64,000 bases of DNA from Durusdinium trenchii (GCA_963970005.1 CAXAMN010006513.1:122142-186141), one strand, 5' to 3'. Positions 1 through 13,494 are shown, numbered from the stretch's first letter. Notes: generated by a model not told the origin, from the sequence alone. Made by a program: numbers and translations.

Positions 1-19
1 CAAAACCCACCAAACCTCC

Positions 20-70
20 AAGACAAAGAGAGGGAGAGGGAGAGACAGAGAGAGAAAAAAAAATCAAATA
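20..70. repeat. GA-rich low-complexity tract
   Basis: A purine-rich run of GAGAGG and GAGA units is followed by an A-rich stretch. It looks like simple-sequence DNA in an intron or spacer. No coding signal is seen in it. Confidence 0.7.
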
Positions 71-3000
71 AAATAACAACGGACCTGTATCACTCCTGTT
101 TGTCTTGTTCCTCCTTTCCCTTTCGAGTCTCGATCCCAGCCGAACTTGGTCTTCTTCATGCTCACTCCGTTGAGCCAAGTGGGCAAGGTCACCTCCACAT
201 GGGGCGGGAACAAGCTGGGCAAGCCCAAGGTGTCGGACAAGATGCGACTCAAAGAGATCCGGATCATCACATCGATGAAGGTCATCTCCTGAGGCGGAGA
301 GGCGGAGGGCGGAATTCGAAGGGTCCCGAGGAATTCGAAATCTGGAGAAATCGGACTCTGTGGGGGAGGTGATGTCCTTGACACCTGTTTCTGTGGGACC
401 AACAAAGGGTCGCACAAGGCTGGTTGATATGAGTGGCTGTGAGCACCGGCAGGTGTGGTTTCTTTGGAACCCTTTCAGCAATTTACAAGAAGCTGTACTC
501 CCCAATCAAGCAGTTCAATCCCACATTCTCAGCGCTTCTAAACAGAATATTGGTCTTCCAAATGAATTGTTCATGCCAGAAGTTCATGCCGCTGCTTCTG
601 GGTCCAAACATGCAGCTTACCCCCAATCCATCCCAAAGATTGCCGCTTGCCCGCTGAAAAGCGAGTGAGACGTCGTTCCGAAGCAATCCTCATCTCTGAA
701 GCAGAAGTCGTACTTCATGTTCCAACCGTTCCCATTTGCCCACTGCGTGCTCGTCACTCCGCCCTCATCCAGCCAAGACCAATGCCCTGACAAAGGCGAG
801 CCACCATATTGCCTCCGGAGGTCAGCAAAAATCAGCGGTGCGGGGGGCGGGGGTGTGGTGCATGCAGCGCATGGAGGAACATCAGGGCGCATCATTGGAG
901 AAGCAGGTGACCACAGCTTCAGGGCTTAGCCAGCTTAGCAGCCTTCCAAGATTGTCTGGCGCATAAGATTCCACCCAAGGACTACCCTTCACATGGACCG
1001 TCCCAATAGGGGACCCACTTGACCACCAAGACAGGAAATTCGCCAGAACCTGTTCGATCCATTCCCTTCAGCCGAAAAGCACCCTCGATCCCAACGCAAC
1101 TTGCCCGACCATCGGGGGCCTCTTCATCCGTCCATCCGCCCAACGTCCGTCCCCCAACGGCCTCGTCGGCCTATCCGTCCAAACAAGGCATCGGTCCCCG
1201 CCTCACACCGGTGGCGCATTTCGTCTTCGGGTTCCAGGCCGCTTCCCCAAAGTGCATGAAGACCTCCTCCGCTGACAGGGCGCACACCTGCCGGTCCGCT
1301 GAGCTGGATGAAAAGTGTGAAAAGGTCAAAAATGGTGAGAAGAGCTGGAGTTGATTCTGCATGGGGAGTTTGAAGTTGTGTTTGTGATGGGGAAGACATG
1401 GGAAGACCCAAAAAAAGTGAACTGCGTGTCTTCAGCCAACTGCAACTGGTGCTTTAACAATCCGCCGAAGGCAGGTGCTTTCCGCCCCACCTGTACTCCC
1501 TCTGACTTGTGTCTACCCAATCAAATTCCCGAAACCTGATACAGTCTCAGCTATCAAAAGCCTGTAGACCAGCTGCTTGCCACAGAATCTTGGATTGCGA
1601 AAAGCCACACTACATTATTAATGGACTTCTTCGTGAGCATCCACCGGAAATCCCCTCGGACCTGCTTGTAGTCCGGCTCCTCCTCATATTTCCCACGCTT
1701 CCGCAAGGAGGTCCCACGCTGGTCCATCCAATGCACGCCGTGCAGTGAGGCGGGAAATACAGAGCCGTTCCGAGCATAGAAGAGTTCATTCTCAATCCCT
1801 TCCGCCTTCGCCGCAACTTCACCGGACTCTGGTGGGAGTCCAACACTGCTTTCAGGGCATGGTGTAGGTATCGATATGGGGGTCACAGGGTCAAAACATG
1901 TCAAAACCATTGAATGAGCGTCGAACATCCCCAAATCGACATCTCAGCGTCGAACATCTGTGCCTGATTGAATGGGTCGGGGATTCTCCCTGTGTTCCGT
2001 GTGCTACCCGTTTGGGGCATAAGTTGATTGGAGAAGATTCACTTCCGAAAACAGAAAAACGGAAAGTGGACGCGTGCTCGGAGAACCCCTGGCCAAACCC
2101 ACTTCACGCTCGCGCAACCGCCCCAGTTCTGGGCCGCGCGCCAGGCGCGGCGCCTTGACACTGTACAGCTTGTAGGTGCTCTTCTCCCGGGTCTCTTCCT
2201 CAAAATGAACAAAGGTACCTCGCTTGTTGCATTCCTCAGCATGCGCTCTCAATGCACCACCACGGATCCAACGACCCTGAAGCCTAGCAACTTCTTCCAC
2301 CACTGTCTCCGTGCTCCGGAATTTTAAGGTAAAGCTGCACACATCCTCCGCTCCACAATCTGTGGCGGGATTGAAGGTGCTGGTCCCCACCAGATCATGG
2401 CTTAAAACTTCATGGTGATCGTACAGTGACACCTTGATGGTGCCCACATCTGTTGGCAGGTAGATCTGCATATCAAGGTCCCCCTTGTTCTGGTCGTAGC
2501 GCACCTCTGACTTGTACGCAAACTTCCTCAGATTCTGAAGAGCAGTGAGTTCATGAACAAGACATACGCAACGATGTCTGTTTCAATACCGGTCTGATGT
2601 AACATCCAGCCTATCCAATCCCGTATTCATTCCAACATTTTGACCGTCAACTCGGCCAAACCGGGCGCCAGAAAAACCAGGAGCGGCTCCACCTGAACCA
2701 TCCGAGATGGGTGTCCTGGCTGGAGATCCCGAACCACGGATGGTCCTGAGTGGAGCGGTCCCGCCGAGGCTCGAAGGGTTCACTTCGACATGTGCGTAGA
2801 TATCACCTTCACTCCACCAATCCCAAGAGCCTTCCACCTGGTACTCGGTGAGTTCCTCAGGAAGAGTTCCACGAGTACGTCCGCGAGGCCAATGGGCCAA
2901 AAGGCATTTCGCACATCGAGTGGTTTGGGTGGGGAGGTTCTTCCGGAGACGAGTAGGTTGAGTAAGACTTGTGGAAAGCCATAGAGAACGGAGATTGCGG

Positions 3001-3538
3001 ACACTTCAGCAGCACAAACATCCACAACTCCCTTTGTAGAAGAAAACCACCTGAACTCGGGGACAACCAGTGCACTGTGCCTTTTTTTGGGAGTCTTAGG
3101 TACGCAAACACCTCATTCTGGGTGATCGGTAATCGGTAGGCGGTAGGCGGCATACCGCGGCATACCTCAATTTTTCAGAGCTGTCCCACCGAAACATGGC
3201 AAAGTCTTTCTTCAGGGTTGCACACGAATTCCAATGTATGAGGACATGTTAGAACAGAAACACCTAAGAAATCATCGAGTCTACCCCAATATCCTGATGT
3301 ACATCTCCCAAAGGCCCAAAGGTATCAATGTTCCTGTGCAACCCTGTGAAACATTCGATGCTTCCAGGATAGCCCACGAGGATGCTTCAAGGGCCACCGA
3401 CGTGGCTGCCTTGGCCTTTGACTCTGCACCCATGCTCTGATGCCGATGTTTTTGCAGCAGGTTGCTCACGTCACAGTTGCCATCTTCGCAGGCGGCCAAG
3501 GCAGCAGTGAGGGCAGAAGCAGTTAGAAGCGCCCACAT
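64..3538 (-). CDS. Secreted or membrane-targeted protein, 5' part of a multi-exon gene (partial at left edge)
   Basis: The likely start is the ATG at 3538-3536. It opens a typical signal peptide (MWALLTASALTAALAA) followed by an acidic, Cys-containing segment (CEDGNCDVSNLLQKHRH). Downstream segments that read like coding exons are: about 3060-2820 (hydrophobic, containing FPQVLLNLLVSG), 2840-2715 (TEYQVEGSWDWWSEGDIYAHV), about 2560-2110 (YLPTDVGTIKVSLYDHHEV then LSHDLVGT, resembling the last strands of a C2 fold), 1800-1600 (PASLHGVHWMDQRGTSLR), about 1320-1190 (AEEVFMHFGEAAWNPKTKC), 850-660 (GHWSWLDEGGVTSTQWANG) and 290-90 (PHVEVTLPTWLNG). The exons run off the window, so the C-terminus is missing. 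I do not recognise the family; the C2 resemblance is weak. Grouping these exons as one gene is inference from strand and order. The signal peptide implies entry to the secretory pathway. Confidence 0.45.
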
Positions 3539-3837
3539 GGTTAGCACAAGAAGGAACGTAGAATGTTGTAGAACTGAGCAGCCAGAAAAAATGCAGCAGG
3601 GAATGGCAACCAACGCTTTGATGTGAAAAACCACGAGACTCGGCAACGAACCTTGCAGGGCCTCGAACCATCGAGTCACCAACCTTTCGGCTGGTTTCGG
3701 TCGGGTCATTGGAACCGTCGAACCCCAGCGGAAACGCGCCGATCGGCCTGCCTCTGCCGATCTGTATGAACCGGATTGCTTGTGCCATCTACACCCCGCA
3801 AGAAAGACAAACACAAACCAAAAAACAAAAAGAACTG

Positions 3838-3900
3838 TTATAGTATATACTGTACTTATATACTGTGTATATGTATATATATAATATATTATTATACAGA
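3838..3900. repeat. AT-rich microsatellite
   Basis: A run of TATATAC and TATATAT steps just upstream of the signal-peptide exon on the minus strand. It is probably 5' flanking or intron DNA. Confidence 0.7.
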
Positions 3901-5056
3901 ACATCACATCATGTGACGCAAATTCCATTGCGAACTTTCTCATAGATCCCACCCATTGGACACCTGACCGTTCCCCACCAAGTCCAGTGTGATCGCTCAC
4001 CGTCGCCTGAACGCTGGTCCCAAGCAGTCGATTGATGAAGGTCGACCTGAGGACCGCTGAAGGGTCCGCGTTCCCTCACGCGTTCCGCACAACACGTTCC
4101 GTAAAGCCTGCTGCGGGATGAGTCAAAAGAGTTTGGTCGAGATATTGAAATCTCAATTTCAAATCCGGGTCCGGTTGTAGCCGTATGGCCCAGCAGCGCC
4201 TCAAAGGTTGTGTTTTAACTTTAATCCTTCGATTCAGCTGGGAATTCTTTGGGAATGGGCGAAAACCTGTTCAGTACTTCTAGGACGAACATCCACCGCG
4301 GCCAAGACACCTACCAATTTGCTGTGAACTTTGGCAGCCATAATATATCTTCCCAGTCCGTTGAGCGGTTGCCTTTCTGGTGGTCTGTGGTTGGGCGCTC
4401 GTGATCGACTGGGAGAGGTGAAAGGCAGGTTGCCCCTTCCAAACGTATCACGCTGAAGCGATCGAGGCTGGTCCCTTCGGGGCCTTTTCTCAAGGCCCAC
4501 TCACCAGGTCTTCATCTGCCATCGAAAAAAACGGTGGTGTTTCAAGGTCTCATCGTCTTTCATCAGTACTCAGCCGCCCTGCCTTTTTCTCGACCACCGC
4601 GCAGACCACCGCCCGTACCACCGCGGCGCTCACGATTCATCCAGTCCACCACTCAGAGATCAGCATGCGCGCTTCCGTTTGGGGGGCGCTTCCGCACGGA
4701 AAGCGCGGGTCGTAAAGAACGATTCCATTCAAACAAACATCCTCCCAGGTAGTGGCCTCTCAGTCAGGCTTGGACCATTGAGACGTCTGAAGCATCAGCG
4801 ACTGCCAAAAGGATCGCTCCTGGACACGTGTCACGGAGCGAAAACATGCCGTTCGCGCCGAGGCACATCGCTGGGGACACGGCCTTCGGGAGACCACGTT
4901 CGACGGAGTCGTTTCGAACCCAAAAAGAACGCTTTCCACCTCGGTCGGGCTCGTTTTGGCACCAAAAGCGCCCGGGACGGACGCCAAGCGACGCCGAGGC
5001 AACAGACCAAAAGCAACGAAAGTTAACCAACAAGCCACAACATCTTCACCAAGATT

Positions 5057-8000
5057 TCACCGAAACTCCAAGTGCCTCCGCTCCTCCCAGCGTTCGGTCT
5101 CCACCGGCAGCTGCACCTTGCGCTGCTGCACCGCCTTGGCCACCGTCTTCCGGGCACCGGGCGTGGGCGTCCGCAGGTCGGAGCTCGCCCGGCTGCGGTT
5201 GAGCCACTCACACTGCAGCGCTTCGCTGGAGGTGGCGCGGAGCAGCGGCTCCTGTGGTGGCGCGGTGGACGGGGACCGGTGTGGGGAATAGACATAACTG
5301 GGGAGGAGAGCGATCCAGAAGGAATCTCTTGCAGCTCTCACACAGAGAGGTGCTCCTGTTTGTTCATGTACCACGTGGTAGCAGTGAAGGATGGATCTCT
5401 GTTGCCATCAAGTTCCCTTTGACTATGTCTGGACACCACAAACACGGCGGTGTGTGGGCCAAACCTCCCAAGCTCCGTAGCTCCTTCCACTTGAGGGATT
5501 CTCAACTTGGCACCAATGCCCACCCAACTGCCAGGGCTCCGGTAAACGTATATAAGTGAATATGTTCACAACCAAAGCTCTGGAGCAGAAGAGTGAGAAA
5601 ACCTGTATTGGCTCTATGGGTCATCCATCGAGCTTTAACCCCGCAGTGGGTGCTACGGGGCGCAGCAGCTCACAGCTTAAGGATGAACCAATATCCGACC
5701 TTCCGGGCACCAGTGTCGTAAATGGTTCAAACAACTGAGAGCAAAGGGACTCCTTCTCCAAGAGCTGCCCAAGGATGTACATGGCCTCCTTCGACACATT
5801 GGCGTTCGAGGAAGCCACGGCGCCAGTGCGGATGGCGTCCCAGACAGCCACCCGGCCCTGGCGATCAAACACCATCAGGACCGTCGGGTCTCGTCGTGTT
5901 TGATCGTATGATATCGTAATTATGATGTTAGTGGGCTTCAAGATTCTTCTAGGAGCTTCCATGTTTGGCTCGGCCCCAACGGTGCTCCCACCAAGTCCTC
6001 GCCTCACAATGCTGCAGTCCAAAGGGCAGCTGCCGCAGCAGCAGCACGTGCACCACCAGACCGACGCCCCAGAGGTCGGAGCAGGCGCCGCTGCGCCCGG
6101 CCCAAGTCTCCTGGCAAACCAAACCTGGCTGAACCCGAAACCCGCCTGGGTTCTGAGTGGGAAGCCACATGTCGATATGAGTTATGAGTTTAATAGTTAG
6201 ATCGGCTTTTCAATGTTGGGGTCTGCCCACAATTTCACTATTGCTCAGGTTCAAATGCCCGAGAGCTTGGAAGCCTCTCATACCTGCCGAAGCAAGGGTT
6301 GAGCACCAAGACCGACTCAGAACGTCTACCGTGCAAGGCACCAGCACAAAATCTATGAAAACTGACATTGAGACTCATTAAAACATGATCGCGCATATAC
6401 GTGTATCGGATGCAGCACGTGTGCCAAATTGCACTCCCTTCCAAATTCAGAAGAGTCCTGCTGAAAATCCATGGATCGGCCATCAACTTGACCCTCCCTA
6501 AGGAGCCTGTTCGGGATCCTCCACACCGCTGCGGTAAACGGTGGGTGTCCTATGGTGTCCTTTCCGGTCCCGAAAGACCTGGATGGTCCATCCCTTCAGA
6601 AGCTAGGCGCACCGGTGGGATCCAATGCATCGTTCCGCCCATCCCCAAGGCATACAGTTCTCGCGCCTCAGCGGTCAAAAGGGGGAAGGGGGATGAAACA
6701 TTGGGCAACCAAGTCAAACGGTAGGGAAAATCCAGGAAACCTGTATGGAGGCCGGAGTATGGACAGAAGTTATATCATTTGTAAAAGTAATTTGCGAGCT
6801 TAAAGTACTATCCCTCGCATGTATCAAAATCTTTGCTCTGCAGGAAGGCGTGCATGGTGTACCGAGTTCAAAGTTAAATTGATTTATGTGCTGCATGTGC
6901 TATTAATCAATCAAACCTAAGAAGGGGAACCAAAGCCAATAACCCACCAGCATGCAATTTGGCACTGTTGGCCCACACCCGTTTTTCAGTGCCAATCAGA
7001 AAACTCCTTCCATGGTGGCACAGCAGAATGAAAGCAAAATGAAAGCAGAATGAAAGCAGAAACCCTCACAATCTACGAAGAGTCCATGGTTTTCCTTGCC
7101 CCCCTCTTCCATCTTGCACCAGCCAGTCCTTCAGCCCCTCTTCCGACCCCCCGGAGAGCTCGGCGGAGACGGACCCAGGCACTGAAGCCTCCACGACCGG
7201 CTCCGGAAGGACATGGACCATGCCCATATCAAACAGCTGAAGCGTTGGCGGTTGATCCTGGCACGAAAGGCCACTCAGCATGCGAAAATCTCCTTTTGGT
7301 GGGGGCATGGCCTTTAGGCACCGGGAAGCCTTCCGAAGGGGAACTAACTCTAGGAAGTACTGTTGATTCACAGATCGAAATTCATTTGGAGGCCGGAGGG
7401 GTCCCTTGTTGTCGATTGACAAACCTCAGACCTGTGCTGCTACCTATCAGTTTGTTGGCAAATGATCTCAACCTCGCCTCAACAACTGACTTGGTCAAAC
7501 CGTCAAACCCAAAATGAGGACCACCCCCCTTTCACTCTTGTTTTCACGACCCAAGCCACCCAAAAAGCGGCCGCCCAGGCCCAGCTCCTGCACCACCGGC
7601 CGTGCGAAGCCGAAGTTCTGGGGCTTCACGTCCCGGTGCAGCGCCCCAGCGCTCCGGTGCAAGAAGTGCACCGCCTTCAGCCTAGCGAGCGCGCGTCGCC
7701 ACCGGAGCGCGGAGCTCGGAGCTGAACGACGGCGGAGGTGTGGGGGAGAGCCGAGGGACATGGGTCGGATTCCGCCCGCAAAATCCTTCGAAGGGCAGGT
7801 TTTCGGGAGCCCTGACATGATCTCGATTGGCCACAGGTCGGGTTTGGTATACCTGCCTGAACAGATCACAAAGAGACCCACTGACTGGTAGGCCTGACAG
7901 GCCTGAGAACTGGCAATTCAGCCTTTGTGGATGCTATAGGATTGAACCAGCTTGAACCCAAATGTCCCCCATGCTTCTGTGAACCTCACGGAGTCCACAT

Positions 8001-10835
8001 TGAGGCTCTTGGGTTTAGCACCCTCTTTACACTCCAACGTCCACACCAGGCCAGGTCGCGAACAGAATGCAACCTGGGCTGGATGATGAGCAGCTTTGGG
8101 GCCTCAACTTACTGTAATTCTGAAACTGCACTCTGACACACAAAAGACCCAACTCCAGATCCATCGAGCATCTCGATGAAAGGAAAAAAAGATACAAGTT
8201 CTACAATCCAAAAACTTGGTCCCCACAGTTGCTCTTTGGAGACATACCCAAACTCACCCAAATCCCATCCCACCAACCTCTCCCAAAAACCTCACCCTCT
8301 CCTCAGATCCACTTCTCACGCCAGAACTTTCCTCCATGAAACATCTGCTTTGCCAGCTCGCTCGCCAGAGTCTCAGGCAGTGGCTTGTTTTCCAGCTGCA
8401 CGAGCCAATCCCGCAAGGTCGGCCCCTGCGGTCGACCACTCCGTGAAACCGAGTGGTCTTGCCAGGACGGAGCTCTCTGAGCTTCGAGGAGTGCACAAGG
8501 GGGGGTTCACTCAAAAGGATGAACCCCAGAGGGTCTCACAAAATAGCCAGCAGTGCCAGCAGTAGGAAGGTCGCCCAATTAAGCGGATGTGTTGCACGCA
8601 ACTAACTGTGAGTCTCCTTGCACTACCCATCCACGGCCCACATTCCAAGGACCTAGTACCATAAGGGAGGGACCTTGGGGTAGAAAGCGCCAGCGTGCAT
8701 GCTCCAAACAAGCTAATTGTTTGGAAAATGCCTATCCCTCATCTCTCAAACCCACAAAAGTGATTGCTACTGTATCTTTTTGGACAACTGTCATCCACCA
8801 TCGAAGAGACCAGGTGTTTCTTTTTCCGCAGCGAGGTCCCTCGCGACGTTTAAAAAAGAAAAGACTCCCGGCACGGTCCTCCAGTAGCTCCATCGCGATA
8901 TGCATTGTGTGTGGGATCTCCTCAAAACGGATCCGTCGGCGAGCTCACTCACTCGCTGCGAGCGACGGCGAGCGAAGGCGAGCGAAGGAGTCGAACAGGG
9001 AGTAGCGACGACCCACGTGGACCCACCGGAAGACTCTGACCCTCCGCAGCCGAATGGACGCGACCCGGACCCGGCTAACGTCTCGGCGAGGGGACGGCGT
9101 CCACAGCAAGTAGCCAAAAAACATCTTCGAGTTCAACGATCCTGCACGTTCGAGTTGAATGGGAAATCTGGACGGGATTAGCATCTTCCATTTGCAGACG
9201 GGAAGCTTCCCCGACATACTTGTGGAAGCGGTGCCGGTGAAATCTGTTGCAAAACGATCCTTCAAATCGTTGACACGGCGATCCTGTGCCATTTTTTGCC
9301 AGGGATGTCTCTCCCCACTGGCACAGCTTCCTTAAAAAGACTAGAAACACCCAGAAACAGAAGGTCTCTGTGCGTCCAAACATGAAAAGAGGTGGACGGT
9401 GTGGTCTCAAGGGTCTTGACCGAACTCTGCTGAACGGTCTGTTGAACAAGACTGTGGTACGTGTCTCGAGAGAACTGTGGGAAGTCTTTGGCCGAACTGT
9501 GGGAAGCACAGTAGAAATGGATCGTCCGAGAACGGTACTGGAGGCATCTCTTCGGTGGCCATGATGGTAAATGGAAGTGTTTGGGCACCCTATCTGGCAC
9601 AAGAGTGTCAAACTGACTCATGCAACATCCCTCAAAAGATTCATGTTTCTGTCATTCTTCGACCTTCATCTTACAATGTAGGATCCAACTGTGCCTTTCA
9701 CACATTCATCGCCATCCAGCCCATGCCACTTCCCCCCCCATGGACCTCTCGTTGCTTCGTCGTCTTTTCCGAACACTGGGCCCCATACGCTTCCCACCGC
9801 AGCCGCCGCCGCACGTTTCGCTGTTCCAAGCGTCCAAGATCCGCAGCAGGTTCCGCGTCACATGCTCCTCCGTGGCCTCGGGGCTAGCGATCACCTGCGG
9901 ATGAGAGCAGCGGGGCCAGGGCACACGGATGAGAGCTTGTCTGGGGGGGCAAAACATGAGAAAAATAAGTCAAATCTGTTGCAAATCCATCAAAAACCCA
10001 GGAAGACTGGATCTTTCAAAGAAGTTAGCTGTCATGGCAGTCATGGTCGATTTCTTGGGTACTGCAATCGGTTTCCTTCCGCATGCGGATCAAGATCTAG
10101 CGCCTTCAAGAACTGGAGCATGCGCCCTGTGCTGACGCCCAAAAGGCCTTGCTTCGCAGCAGGGGCCAAGCATCCGACTTCATCCCGTGCACCAGCAGCA
10201 ACCGCTAGAAGCACCAAAGAGATGTTTATTAAAAGCAAATTGCAGCATCTATGTTGCAATATATATATATATATTATATATATATATATGTATGTATATA
10301 GACATAATATATATATATATACTTTATGTATACTGTATACAGTACAAATTGGTTTTCAGGTTCGCTGGTTTATGTGGATCTAGAATGATCTAGAGGACTT
10401 CAATCCAATCCCAGTCCAAACGCGGCGCGTGTCGCACGTCGTGTCGCATGTCGCACGGTGTCCCAGCGGCTCTTGGAGATCATCTCGATCTCCGCGTCCC
10501 GCAGTGGCAGCCGCACGCGTTTCAAGGCATAGCCTTGACCCATCCGCAAGGCAGGCAGCGCCTTCACCGCACGCTTCGTGGGAGTGGCCTGGAAGAGAGG
10601 CAATGAAGCGTCTGATGGTTACCATGGCGAGACATCAAGTCGTTCGTGAAGGAGAGTAATTCCTTGCATCAAAGTATGAAGCGCAAATCAACAAAAGAAG
10701 GCCTTCTCACGCAACGCTTCTCACGACCGACTGCTGTCCTTTCCACCCCCAGCATGGCCTGCCAAACAGTGCCAAAGCCTCCCTCGCCAAGCACATGGCT
10801 CTTCGTGAAGTAGTCATCGATGCCTCCCAGAACAC
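5057..10835 (-). CDS. Serine/threonine protein kinase, multi-exon
   Basis: The kinase subdomains appear in order along the minus strand. The Gly-rich loop VLGEGGFGTVWQ lies in an exon ending at 10759, which joins in frame to the exon starting at 10588 carrying the likely ATP-anchoring Lys (YALKRVRL). Then come the alpha-C region (exon from 9894, TRNLLRILDAW), the hinge (8866-8920, HIAMELLEDRAG), a helical segment (exon from 8425, TLRDWLVQLENKPLPE) and the catalytic loop HRDVKPQN (about 7613-7636). The metal-binding motif is DMG rather than DFG (exon from 7257, LQLFDMGMVHVLPEP). Subdomain IX is at 6008-6110 (CSDLWGVGLVVHVLL). Exons 5753-5857 (VSKEAMYILGQLLEK) and 5057-5251 (RATSSEALQCEWL) finish the C-lobe. 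The stop codon is TGA at 5059-5057, followed in the protein by a basic tail. The order HRD...DMG and intact HRD Asp suggest an active phosphotransferase; the subfamily (CDPK/CAMK-like C-lobe) is a guess. The start codon was not found, and some middle exon borders are unresolved. Confidence 0.85.
10258..10335. repeat. (AT)n microsatellite in a kinase intron
   Basis: Long TATATA runs interrupted by GTATGTATATAGAC. They lie between the kinase exons that start at 10588 and 9894. Confidence 0.85.
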
Positions 10836-10967
10836 CCGGATGTGATGAATAGACTCAATAGAGACCGACAAAGCTAATCAAGCCCCAAGCAACCAATTGA
10901 AGAACCAGCCAAGAGATCCAACCAATAGTCTACTTGGCACGAACTTCATCTGCGTTGCGCACATTGC

Positions 10968-11565
10968 CTACACTTGGCCTACATCTCGGTGGATGAAAAA
11001 AACATGTTCCGCGCAGCAAAACTGCAGCTCTCCCGGCTTTCCAAGCCTCGGCCATTGGCCTCCAGGGTGATGATGCCTTCGTAAGTGGCCTAGAGATCTT
11101 GGTCTCGGATCTGTGGAACGTCCGACGCGGCTTACGTCGCTCATCTCCAACAGACTAGGAAGCTCAGCTCTGAACTCCTCAGGCCATGGCTGAATCTCTT
11201 GAGTGATAATGATTCGATCTGCACTGCATCTGGGCACTCACAGGCTTCTCTCATCCTAGTGTCTCACCCAAAGGAGCCTTCTCTCCACTCCACTCCAAAC
11301 CCGGGTGTTTCACCGGACCGTCTCGCCTCGATCTCCGCGTAGCGCCGCCGCAGCTCCACGGTCTCTGGCCCCCCGGGCCAGACCGGAGAGCCGCAGAACC
11401 ACCTGCGAAGGGCTGACCGTGGTTCCCCCGCAGCATCGAGATGGTCAGGTTCGTGGTTGAGAGTGGATGAAGATGATGGGAAGTGGATGAAGATGCACAA
11501 AAGATGGTCTGTTGGCATATTCCTGGAGCCGTTGGAGACTCCATTTTCTGTTGCACTTGCCGCAA
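10968..11565 (-). CDS. Unrecognised exons upstream of the kinase (possible N-terminal region)
   Basis: Two minus-strand segments have coding-like composition. One is 11220-11120 (PWPEEFRAELPSLLEMSD), with a second short reading about 11090-10980 (LEANGRGLESRESCSFAARN). The other is 11450-11270 (SALRRWFCGSPVWPG and ETVELRRRYAEIEARR). They precede the kinase Gly-loop exon on the same strand, so they could encode an N-terminal extension of the kinase or the end of another gene. No family is recognised and exon borders are not defined. Confidence 0.3.
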
Positions 11566-11684
11566 TTGCCTCTTGAAGTATTTATATAGGGGGTTCTTTC
11601 ACTTGGCTACAGTAATTATCGATCAAAACCTGGACACAAAAAAGACATGACATGGGAGTTAAGTTGACATCTCTGTGATTCTAA

Positions 11685-12902
11685 TCATTTTGGTGGGTGA
11701 ACGTAGGCACCCCTCCAAATCCCTTCCATCCCTTCCGTCCCAAACGCTCCATGTTTCGGCTTCTCTCCCAACGATGCCTGCAACAGCCGCCAATGCGCAA
11801 GTGCCATCGTCTCCAAGTGCTCGGGTTGATGGTGGTGCCACCTCACAGCCGAGTCGGCAATTCTGGACCTGCATTTTCTAGAGAGATCAGGGAGGTGTTG
11901 GGGGATCGTGGATTCAGGATCATCCATGTGCTTAGTCGCAAATGTGGGGGTCCTTCCCCTTGAACAACGGCACCTCGTGCCACTTGAGATGCACCGAACT
12001 CCGTTCGCCCCACCGAACGCGCGCCTATGGTGAAGGACCGCTCCCGACTGTAGTCCGCCAGCATGGCGTCATGGCGTCATGGCATCAGGTCGGGGGGGTC
12101 GCGATGGACACAGCGAGGAGGTTCGATGCGCGGGGTGACTTTGTGGGTGTGTTTTGGGGTTTGCTCCGCTTCAGGGGGTTGGTCACGTCCACTTGGGTAT
12201 AGTTCCTGACAGCCATCTGGCACCGGGGGGCAAGTGCCTTTCACATGTGTCTTCTGCAACAAAGGACGACCCCCAGAAAAAGACCATGACATCAAGGAGA
12301 CGAGCGGCTACACTCTCGAAAGCAAACATATGGACACGAAAATCGAAGCTTCCAAGAGGTTGGGCAAATGATTGGCTCCAACCAAATAGGTCTGTGAGTC
12401 GCAGCCTTTGTGCTGAGTGGCATGGTCTTCTTCATAACCAACCACTACCAAGCTGTGAGAGAGCAGCGAACGGTCGCCCCACCTGGTTACACACCACAGG
12501 TACCGTCGGAACCTTTCAGGACACAGGACGTCTTTGGGGCCACTCTCCTCTCGTGCCCCAAACCTGGTTGGAACGGTGACCCGCCGTTCGCATCTCTACA
12601 CCCCTCTTTGAGGGCTCATGGAAAATGGAACGAAAATGGAGCCATTTTCTGGATGGAATTCCGAAGATTCTTTCGCTGGAATGTAAGAGGAGTCACTGGT
12701 CTCGGATCAAGTCAGACGTCATCTGGTCAATCCAATTCAGGCTCCACACTCCATGCAATCGCTCGACCCCCAAGACCCGCACTGACCCTGTGGTGCCCCT
12801 GTCTGGCAACGGCCGGACACAGCTGGGTGTCCAACTTCCCGGCTGAATGGTTGCCCACCTGGCCACCAGCTGACGCGGAAGGTGGAAATAGCTCCCCAAC
12901 AA
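11685..12902 (-). CDS. Unrecognised coding-like exons
   Basis: Several minus-strand segments read like exons: 11930-11700 (ETMALAHWRLLQASLGEKP), 12064-11940 (MLADYSRERSFTIGARSVG, then FGASQVARGAVVQGEGPP) and 12900-12740 (QVGNHSAGKLDTQLCPAVAR). None matches a family I know. They may be parts of one gene, but the joins could not be traced. The stretch from about 11580 to 11680 and the stretch 12100-12700 show nothing I can support. Confidence 0.25.
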
Positions 12903-13494
12903 ACACCATGATTGACTTTACTAAGGGGACGGTTCCAGTCTATGTGATGTGTTCTTGTCCTTGTTCAGCAAGGGATTGTGGCTGGCGAAAGGAGTCATGG
13001 ATCTGAAGGGTTTTAGATAAGTGCAAATTTCGTGGGCAAAACCATAAATCTCGCATCTTGAAAAGACTCTGAACAAAAGACAAATCACAAATGTATGGTG
13101 GAGAATCATGAAGTCATGAAGCTATGAAAATGTGAATGTGTTGTACACATGATTGAAAATGGTCAATCCACTCTGACCTATATAGAATTGCGGAGTTAGT
13201 GTGTAATCTCATGTTGTGTTTCCTTCTGTACAAAAAACAGTCTCCTTATGGAGCACCCAGGGGCAGTTTCCCTTTTTGTCAACCGTTTCCAACTGGAGTT
13301 GGGTTTGGTCAAGTTGCAAAAGAGGACGCGTGTTGCAGTACAAATGAAGCCGGCCGAAGATGGATCAATTTTGGTCCATAACTATACTAGCAAAGACCTG
13401 ATGGCCCTTGTGGTAAGAATATTTGACAGGGTGCGCTGGTCAATGCAGTTGATTGGTGATTACAGTAGTAAGTTCTTGCTGCTGAGCACAAGAA

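Noticed and set aside
5621..6022. WD40-like string (VFDRQGRVAVWD) on the minus strand
   Set aside because: The second half is the kinase exon 5753-5857, with a CAG|G acceptor just before GRVAVW. The resemblance to a WD repeat comes from reading intron sequence into the exon.
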